A stretch of DNA of 12,397 bases from Elusimicrobia bacterium CG08_land_8_20_14_0_20_59_10 (GTDB lineage Bacteria > Elusimicrobiota > Elusimicrobia > Elusimicrobiales > UBA9959): positions 1 through 12,397 of the forward strand of contig PEXO01000309.1 in NCBI GenBank assembly GCA_002779045.1, written 5' to 3'. The position numbers were made by a program, and so were the translations under genes. Numbering within the stretch: the first letter of the stretch is position 1; the number at the start of each line of letters is the position of its first letter. Below are positions 7,477 to 12,397 of the stretch, in pieces. The notes beneath the pieces are model-generated. The model saw nothing but the letters and a program-made list of their open reading frames with translations, was not told the DNA's origin and made no database searches.

Positions 7477-7483
7477 TCTCCCT
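7477..7483 (-). promoter_or_regulatory. Shine-Dalgarno that decides the scpA start, overlapping the trpS stop
   Basis: AGGGAGA on the minus strand, two bases before the ATG at 7474 (the core is slightly further away). It shares two bases with the trpS stop codon at 7482-7484, which fits coupled translation. Confidence 0.6.
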
Positions 7484-8570
7484 AAAGTCCGGCCGCTTTG
7501 GAGGCCGCGGCCATTTTTGCCGCGGCCACGGAGGCCGCTTTCCCGGCGCCGGCAGCAAGCACCGCTTCCACGTCCGCCGATGCGGCCAGCGCCGCGCGCT
7601 TCTCCCGGAAACCGGACAGCTGCGCGTTCATAAGCTCAAAAAGCAGCTTCTTGCACGCGCCGCAGCCTGTTCTCCCCTCGCGGCAGGCGCTTTCCAGCGG
7701 CGCCGGATCCGGGTTGTAAAGATTGTGAAAGGCGCAGACCACGCAGCCCTCCGGGTGCCCCCTGTCATCCAGCTTGATCTTGAGCGGGTCGGTGTACATC
7801 TTCTTGATCCTGGCCTCCAGGGTCTTCGGCTCTTCGCCAAGGAGTATAGTGTTGCCGTAGGACTTGGACATCTTCCTGCCGTCCAGCCCGGGCACCACCG
7901 GCGAACTGGTGAGCAGCGGTCCCGGCTCTTTGAACACGCCGCAGCCGAACACATGGTTGAAGCGGCGGGCGATATCGCGCGACAGCTCGAGGTGGGGCAG
8001 CTGGTCCCTGCCTATCGGCACGTGTTCCGCCCCGTAAAGCAATATATCGGCGGCCTGCAGGACGGGATAGCCGAGAAACCCCAGCACGGCCATATCCGAA
8101 TGCAGGGCGAGTTCGTCGGCATCGTGGCCGTGCGCCTCGGCCAGCTGCTTCACAACGCCCTCGGCCTTTTTCATCTTGTCTTCCTGCCCCTTGTACTTCT
8201 GTTTATACAGCTCCTGCAGCTGTTCCTTAAAAGTAGGGTTGCGCAGCAGCCAGCTTATGGGCGTGACCATCCCGAGCAGCAGGGAAAGTTCCGCATGCGC
8301 CTTCACGTCGGATTGCCGGAACAGCACGCACTTGGCGGGGTCCAGGCCCAGCGCCAGCCAGTCCAGCACCATCTCGCGGGTATTGGCGGCTATGCTCTCG
8401 CTCTTATCCGTACCGGTAGTGAGGGCGTGCCAGTCGGCCACGAAGAAATAACAGTCGTATTTATCCTGCAGGGACACCCAGTTCTTCAATGTGCCCCAGT
8501 AATTGCCTAGGTGCAGCCGCCCGGTGGGCCTGTTTCCCGAAACCACCACGGCCTTTTTTTCATTTTCCAT
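7482..8570 (-). CDS. trpS: tryptophanyl-tRNA synthetase with a probable Fe-S-type cysteine motif
   Basis: A class Ic synthetase that charges tRNA-Trp with tryptophan; 362 residues against about 330 for most bacterial forms. The Rossmann fold begins with SGNRPTGRLHLGNYWG (11-26), where HLGN is the HIGH motif. YPVLQAADILLY (168-179) and HLELSRDIARRF (193-204) are family blocks, and KMSKS is at 233-237. Two departures are visible. A charged insertion of about 35-40 residues lies at roughly 118-160, before the YPVLQAADILLY block. A cysteine set, C276/C279, C296, C303 and C306, reads C-x16(or 19)-C-x6-C-x2-C, resembling the C-x22-C-x6-C-x2-C [4Fe-4S] motif of Thermotoga maritima TrpRS. The C-terminus (about 326-362) is Ala-rich. 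The Shine-Dalgarno is weak (AGGC). Six bases separate it from the M50 gene and seven from scpA. Confidence 0.96.
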   Translation of the reverse strand: MENEKKAVVVSGNRPTGRLHLGNYWGTLKNWVSLQDKYDCYFFVADWHALTTGTDKSESIAANTREMVLDWLALGLDPAKCVLFRQSDVKAHAELSLLLGMVTPISWLLRNPTFKEQLQELYKQKYKGQEDKMKKAEGVVKQLAEAHGHDADELALHSDMAVLGFLGYPVLQAADILLYGAEHVPIGRDQLPHLELSRDIARRFNHVFGCGVFKEPGPLLTSSPVVPGLDGRKMSKSYGNTILLGEEPKTLEARIKKMYTDPLKIKLDDRGHPEGCVVCAFHNLYNPDPAPLESACREGRTGCGACKKLLFELMNAQLSGFREKRAALAASADVEAVLAAGAGKAASVAAAKMAAASKAAGL

Positions 8571-8576
8571 AAAAGC

Positions 8577-9209
8577 CTAAGACACGCCCATGATCGGCGC
8601 CATCAGCAGCATGGCCAGGGAAAGGATCGGCCGCATGATGGACTGCAGCAGGCCGGTAAACACCAGGCCGAGTATTATGTACGTACCATAGGGCAGGTGC
8701 TTCTCGTAAATTTCCAGCGCGCGGCCCTCAAGGAACCCCAGCGCCAGATGGCTGCCGTCGAGCGGGAACACGGGGATCATATTAAAGACAGCCAACAGCA
8801 GGTTTATCACCACGGCAAAGCTGAACATCCTGAGCAGCGCGCGGCCCAGTTCCCCGTTCGCGAAAACCAGCAATGTCAGCTTGAAGGCTATGGCCGCCAG
8901 GAGCGCCAGCAGGATATTGGACAGCGGCCCGCTGACGGCCACCATAGCCATATCCCGCCGCGGATTTGGCATGCGGTACGGGTTCACCGGCACCGGCTTG
9001 GCCCAGCCTATAGCCGGGAAACCGAAGTAGATGCAGGCGGCCGGCAGCAGTACGGTGCCGACAGGATCTATATGCGGCAGCGGGTTGAAGGTGAGCCGGC
9101 CGGAAAGATAGGCCGTATCGTCCCCGCGCCTGTAGGCGGCGAAGCCGTGCGCGAACTCGTGAAAGATCACGGAAAAGAACAATACCGGTATCTGCAGGAT
9201 CCACTCCAT
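8577..9209 (-). CDS. site-2 protease family M50 membrane metallopeptidase
   Basis: A 210-residue integral membrane zinc metalloprotease of the minimal S2P / M50 type (no PDZ domain), made mostly of hydrophobic helices at about 3-22, 52-64, 88-117, 128-147 and 174-205. The zinc motif HEFAH (H17, E18, H21) sits in the first helix, and the second ligand motif NMIPVFPLDGSH (143-154, ligand D151) in a late one. AVSGPLSNILLALL (91-104) is the conserved region between them. Such proteins cut transmembrane substrates, but small standalone members next to trpS/scpAB have no assigned substrate. It is first in the leftward run, and its start at 9209 lacks a Shine-Dalgarno. -10-like elements lie 11-27 bases upstream, so it may be translated from a very short leader. 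trpS follows at six bases. Confidence 0.93.
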   Translation of the reverse strand: MEWILQIPVLFFSVIFHEFAHGFAAYRRGDDTAYLSGRLTFNPLPHIDPVGTVLLPAACIYFGFPAIGWAKPVPVNPYRMPNPRRDMAMVAVSGPLSNILLALLAAIAFKLTLLVFANGELGRALLRMFSFAVVINLLLAVFNMIPVFPLDGSHLALGFLEGRALEIYEKHLPYGTYIILGLVFTGLLQSIMRPILSLAMLLMAPIMGVS

Positions 9210-9219
9210 GGATATAGTA

Positions 9220-9236
9220 ATTATATTAATATATCA
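9220..9236 (-). promoter_or_regulatory. candidate promoter(s) for the leftward M50-trpS-scpAB-glg run
   Basis: Minus strand, in an A+T-rich island within G+C-rich DNA. TGATATATT (9236-9228) matches an extended -10 (TGnTATAAT with one mismatch), and a perfect TATAAT lies at 9225-9220. Neither has a good -35 at 16-18 bases. Transcripts would start about 4-12 bases before the ATG at 9209. Inferred from sequence only. Confidence 0.45.
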
Positions 9237-9274
9237 GCCCGCAAAGGAAGTGCAGCCCGGGCAAAATTTTTTTG

Positions 9275-9280
9275 TATAAT
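9275..9280 (+). promoter_or_regulatory. candidate -10 element for the histidine kinase gene
   Basis: A perfect TATAAT after a T-rich tract, about 100 bases before the kinase ATG, implying a leader of roughly 90 bases. No convincing -35 is seen at the standard spacing. It is back to back with the leftward promoter candidates, consistent with a shared divergent control region. Confidence 0.4.
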
Positions 9281-9379
9281 TGCATGAGGAAGCGGCAGGG
9301 GCGAACCATATCAACAAAGGGACCGGAAGGACTTGGGCGCCGTTGCGCGCTAACTTGAAAGGAAGAATATTTTCCGCTT

Positions 9380-11215
9380 ATGACCGACTCGCCGGATTCA
9401 AAACTGCTCTGGCTCAATTTCCTCAAGGCCTTCACGCGGGCGCTGGTGCAGATAAACCTGTACAAGCCGGACCACCCGCAGGTGACGCAGGCCCTTGAGG
9501 AGGGCCGGGTCACGCTGGAGCGGCTGGCCGAGCTGGAGAACGGGGATTTCTCGCTGACCATGGATAATGACAAACTGCTGGCCAACGGGGTGCCGCTGCT
9601 TGCGGTAGACAAACTGCCGAACGCCCTGAAGAACCTTTTTGTCAGGTTCCATATACAGACTATAACTTTCCTTAACGGGGCGGCAGCCGAAGACCTGCTG
9701 GCGCTCTGCCAGATGCAGGCGTATAAAGGCGCCGGCAAAGACTTCCTGAGAGAACGGGGAGTGAAAAAAATAACGCTGGACGAGGCCGTATACGCAAAAG
9801 TGGACCCGGCCGCGACGCTGCCGCCCGCCGCCCGGAAAGGGACGGCGCAGCAGCAGCCGGCGGCGCCCTCCGCGCCGGCGGCGGGGAAGCTATCGGACGG
9901 CCTGCCGGAGCAGGCGCTTGAAACCGCCTTGTCCACGGTCGTGAACCGCGCCACCGATGACCCGAAGGAACAACAGACCATAATGCAGATACTGGCGCGC
10001 AAGTTCAAGGAACAGCTGGAAGCCGAAGTGAACCGCGCCCTGGAGGGCGTGCGCCGCGAAAAGAAAAAGATAGAGAACGACATGGTCCGCACCGAATCGG
10101 TAATGACCAGCATGGCCGACGGCGTGGTGGTAGTGGACAAGAACGGCAGCATCCTGATGATGAACCCGCAGGCGGAGACCATCTCCGGCAGGCCGCTTTC
10201 GGAGCTTTCAGGCAAAAAGATCTTCGACCTGCCGCAGATAGAGAACCAGGTGGTTTCCCTGGCCAGGGAAATAAGGTCGGAGAACAAAGAGAACATTTCA
10301 AAGGAAGTCGAAAAGCTAGGCTCCACGGACCTGGCCGAAACGGTCAAGAAAGCCACCGCAGTGATACAGAACGAGGAAGGCAAGATAGTGGGCTCGGTCT
10401 CGATACCGACGGACGCGGCCAAGCTCAAGCAGATAGAACAGCTGCAGCAGGACTTCATCTCCAACATGACGCATGAACTGCGTTCGCCGCTGACCTCCAT
10501 TAAGGCGGCCCTGGAAATAATGAGCCGCGAAGCCCCCAGGCCGGGAGAGTCCTCGCGCACCGTGCTCAACACCGCCATCCGCAACACCGAGCGGCTCAAC
10601 TCCATAATAACGGATATCCTGGATTTCTCGAAACTGCAATCCGGAAAACTGATCTTCCACCCGGCCGGCACCCCGGCCGAAGAGATAGCGCGCGAAGCTG
10701 CCGATGCGATGAAAGCCTGGGCGATGACAAAAAGCCTGGATCTTTCCGTCTCCGGCGAACCCGGAGTCCCCACCGTATACGCCGACAGGCGGCGCACCGT
10801 GCAGGTTCTTATCAACCTGATCTCCAACGCCATCAAGTTCACGCCGCAGGGCGGCTCCATAGAGGTCTCGGTGTCAGCCGGGAAAGAGGCCATGGCGAAT
10901 TATGTCTCTTTCTCCGTAAAGGACACCGGCTGCGGAATAAGCAAAGAGGAACAGGTAAAGATCTTCGAGAAATTCGTACAGGTGGCCTCCGGAGAAAAGG
11001 TGGGCGGCACCGGCCTGGGCCTGGCCATTACCAAAGCTATGGTGATAATGCAGAGCGGCAGGATCACCGTGGACAGCGAGCCGGGGAAAGGCTGCATCTT
11101 CCGCGTCCTGATGCCGGTCTACAGGAACCAGGGCGAACCGTCCGTTTCCGAAGCGGCGCCCGAAGTCAAGGAACCGCCCAGGCCCTGGTGGAAAAAGCTC
11201 CTCGGCCTTTCCTGA
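9380..11215 (+). CDS. soluble PAS-domain sensor histidine kinase with an N-terminal domain of unknown function
   Basis: A 611-residue two-component sensor kinase without membrane segments, hence cytoplasmic. Residues 1-140 form an N-terminal domain (LYKPDHPQVTQAL at 27-39, ITFLNG at 95-100) that I know only as a pattern in other multidomain signalling proteins. An Ala/Pro-rich linker (142-170), a probable coiled coil (205-235) and a PAS domain (about 238-345, MADGVVVVDKNGSILMMNP) follow. HisKA has FISNMTHELRSPL (359-371) with phospho-acceptor H365. The ATPase has the N box NLISNAIKFT (479-488, N483), G1 DTGCGI (515-520) and G2 GGTGLGLAI (542-550). A basic, Trp-containing tail closes it. The ATG at 9380 is the first in frame after a stop at 9356. 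The nearest Shine-Dalgarno, AAAGGAAG at 9358-9365, is far away (14-15 bases). No response regulator is adjacent, so it is an orphan. Its ligand and partner are unknown. Confidence 0.93.
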   Translation: MTDSPDSKLLWLNFLKAFTRALVQINLYKPDHPQVTQALEEGRVTLERLAELENGDFSLTMDNDKLLANGVPLLAVDKLPNALKNLFVRFHIQTITFLNGAAAEDLLALCQMQAYKGAGKDFLRERGVKKITLDEAVYAKVDPAATLPPAARKGTAQQQPAAPSAPAAGKLSDGLPEQALETALSTVVNRATDDPKEQQTIMQILARKFKEQLEAEVNRALEGVRREKKKIENDMVRTESVMTSMADGVVVVDKNGSILMMNPQAETISGRPLSELSGKKIFDLPQIENQVVSLAREIRSENKENISKEVEKLGSTDLAETVKKATAVIQNEEGKIVGSVSIPTDAAKLKQIEQLQQDFISNMTHELRSPLTSIKAALEIMSREAPRPGESSRTVLNTAIRNTERLNSIITDILDFSKLQSGKLIFHPAGTPAEEIAREAADAMKAWAMTKSLDLSVSGEPGVPTVYADRRRTVQVLINLISNAIKFTPQGGSIEVSVSAGKEAMANYVSFSVKDTGCGISKEEQVKIFEKFVQVASGEKVGGTGLGLAITKAMVIMQSGRITVDSEPGKGCIFRVLMPVYRNQGEPSVSEAAPEVKEPPRPWWKKLLGLS

Positions 11216-11237
11216 CACCCGCAACCGGCCTTCGCCC

Positions 11238-11266
11238 GTCCGCCCGGGGCGGGCGGACTTTGTTTT
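11238..11266 (+). terminator. intrinsic terminator after the histidine kinase
   Basis: A perfect 8-bp G+C-rich stem, GTCCGCCC (11238-11245) pairing with GGGCGGAC (11251-11258), around a 5-base loop and followed by TTTGTTTT. It starts 22 bases after the kinase stop, which marks the kinase as a single-gene transcript separate from prfC. Confidence 0.85.
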
Positions 11267-11293
11267 ACCCCGCGCAAGAAAAAAGCTAACCTT

Positions 11294-11300
11294 TATACAT
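11294..11300 (+). promoter_or_regulatory. candidate -10 element of prfC
   Basis: TATACAT, ending six bases before the prfC ATG. A start site about seven bases after the hexamer would fall at or next to the ATG. No -35 is recognised. Inferred from spacing alone. Confidence 0.35.
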
Positions 11301-11306
11301 CGCACC

Positions 11307-12397
11307 ATGAACGAGATCGCCAGACGCCGCACCTTCGCTATTATCTCCCACCCCGACGCGGGCAAGACCACCCTCACGGAAAAGATGCTGCTTTACGGGG
11401 GAGCCCTGCACCTTGCCGGCACCGTCACCGCGCGCAAGAACCAGCGCGCCACCGCCTCGGACTGGATGGAGCTGGAAAAAAAACGCGGCATCTCCATAAG
11501 CTCCACCGTGCTGCAGTTCGACTATAACGGCTACCGCATAAACCTGCTGGACACCCCGGGCCACAAGGACTTCTCCGAAGACACCTACCGCGTGCTCACC
11601 GCCGTGGACGCGGCCATCATGGTGATAGACGCCGGCAAAGGCATCGAGACCCAGACGCTCAAGCTCTTCGAGGTCTGCCGCCGCAGGCACATCCCCATCT
11701 TCACCTTCATGAACAAGCTGGACCGCCCGGCCCGCGAACCCCTGGAACTGATCGACGAGCTGGAAAAAACGCTCGGCCTTAAGCCCTTCCCGGTCAACTG
11801 GCCGCTGGGCAGCGGCTCGGATTTCCGCGGGGTCTACGACCGGCTCACGCGCCAGGCGCATCTGTTCGAGCGCACGCCCGGGGGCGCTTTCAGGGCGCCT
11901 GTGGAAATGACGGACCTGACCGACAAGCGCCTCCGCGAAAAGATGAGCTCCGTGAGCTACGCGAATTTCATAGAGGAAGCGGGCATGCTTGACCTTGCCG
12001 GGACGGAATATTCGCAGGAGGCGGTGCTGGCAGGGGAGACCACACCGGTATTCTTCGGCAGCGCGGTGAACAATTTCGGCATCCAGCTCATGCTGGACGG
12101 CTTCGTGGAGCGCTCCGCGCCGCCGGCCGCGCACGATTCGTCCATAGGCGCCGTCAGCCCGGAACTGCCGGCCTTCTCCGGTTTCATCTTCAAGATACAG
12201 GGCAATATGAACCCGCGCCACCGCGACAAGGTAGCTTTCGTGCGCGTCTGCTCCGGCAAGTTCACGCGCGATATGACCGTGCACCATTGCGGCACCGGCA
12301 GGAAGATACGCCTTTCCAACTCCAACAAACTTTTCGGGCAGGACCGCGAAACGGTGAATGAAGCCTGGCCCGGTGATATCGTGGGACTGGTGGGCCA
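11307..12397 (+). CDS. prfC: peptide chain release factor 3 (RF3), 3' end cut by window edge
   Basis: RF3 is the translational GTPase that removes RF1/RF2 from the ribosome after peptide release. The first 363 residues of about 530 are visible. The opening IARRRTFAIISHPDAGKTTL (4-23) holds the P-loop (15-22). RGISISSTV (60-68) is switch I in the RF3 form, DTPGH (82-86) the G3 motif and NKLDR (136-140) the G4 motif. Downstream, WPLGSGSDFRGVYD (about 170-183) and the later PAFSGFIFKIQGNMNPRHRD block are typical of RF3 rather than EF-G. The start at 11307 matches the family N-terminus, but no Shine-Dalgarno precedes it; TATACAT is only seven bases upstream. It follows the kinase terminator, so it is its own transcription unit. 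No frameshift is seen. Confidence 0.96.
   Translation, partial: MNEIARRRTFAIISHPDAGKTTLTEKMLLYGGALHLAGTVTARKNQRATASDWMELEKKRGISISSTVLQFDYNGYRINLLDTPGHKDFSEDTYRVLTAVDAAIMVIDAGKGIETQTLKLFEVCRRRHIPIFTFMNKLDRPAREPLELIDELEKTLGLKPFPVNWPLGSGSDFRGVYDRLTRQAHLFERTPGGAFRAPVEMTDLTDKRLREKMSSVSYANFIEEAGMLDLAGTEYSQEAVLAGETTPVFFGSAVNNFGIQLMLDGFVERSAPPAAHDSSIGAVSPELPAFSGFIFKIQGNMNPRHRDKVAFVRVCSGKFTRDMTVHHCGTGRKIRLSNSNKLFGQDRETVNEAWPGDIVGLVG

Noticed and set aside
9284..9358. 24-codon upstream ORF before the kinase, ending at its Shine-Dalgarno
   Set aside because: Its ATG is only three bases after the TATAAT, so it would lie at or before the predicted transcription start, and it has no Shine-Dalgarno.
9226..10893. 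555-codon minus-strand open frame, Ser-rich, opposite the kinase
   Set aside because: The Ser richness comes from reading the opposite strand of the kinase gene, whose H, N and G boxes are intact. It also crosses the divergent promoter region.
11286..12287. 333-codon minus-strand open frame opposite prfC
   Set aside because: Antisense to an unambiguous RF3 with all GTPase motifs.
1..12397. CRISPR array, tRNA/rRNA, insertion sequence or phage remnants
   Set aside because: No regularly spaced repeats, RNA gene signatures, transposase or integrase sequences, or terminal inverted repeats were seen on either strand.

Overview
The window is about 12.4 kb of G+C-rich bacterial DNA. Nine genes run leftward on the minus strand (1-9209), and two run rightward on the plus strand (9380-11215 and 11307 to the right edge). 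The organism cannot be fixed from this alone. A G+C-rich, deep-branching bacterium such as Elusimicrobiota or a Desulfobacterota-like lineage fits the gene order and the mixed codon use, with ATA common despite the high G+C. That placement is inference, at low confidence.

Minus strand, in transcription order: an M50 site-2-protease-type membrane protein, trpS (tryptophanyl-tRNA synthetase with a cysteine set resembling the Fe-S motif of the Thermotoga enzyme), scpA and scpB (kleisin and winged-helix partners of SMC), a galT-family nucleotidyltransferase, glgA (classical ADP-glucose glycogen synthase), an RNase Z-like metallo-beta-lactamase-fold hydrolase, a GlgM-type GT4 glycosyltransferase, and glgE (maltosyltransferase, cut by the left edge). 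Gaps are 6, 7, 22, 52, 14, 35, 21 and 128 bases, so most or all of it could be one transcript starting in the A+T-rich divergent region at about 9210-9290.

The first four genes are housekeeping functions (membrane proteolysis, translation, chromosome organisation). The last five form an alpha-glucan module. GlgM would make maltose-1-phosphate from ADP-glucose and glucose-1-phosphate, GlgE would add the maltosyl unit to a growing glucan, and GlgA would elongate directly from ADP-glucose. Two routes to glycogen-like polymer are thus encoded within about 5 kb. The GalT-like protein may feed sugar-1-phosphates or nucleotide sugars into it. No ADP-glucose pyrophosphorylase, branching enzyme or trehalose synthase is visible here.

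Plus strand: a soluble PAS-containing hybrid-free sensor histidine kinase with an unusual N-terminal domain is followed by a strong intrinsic terminator, then prfC (release factor RF3), cut by the right edge. Both prfC and the M50 gene lack a visible Shine-Dalgarno sequence and have TATA-like -10 elements so close to the ATG that leaderless or very short-leader transcripts are likely. The other genes mostly have clear Shine-Dalgarno sequences. No tRNA, rRNA, CRISPR array, insertion sequence or transfer signature was seen, and no stretch over 300 bases lacks a gene.
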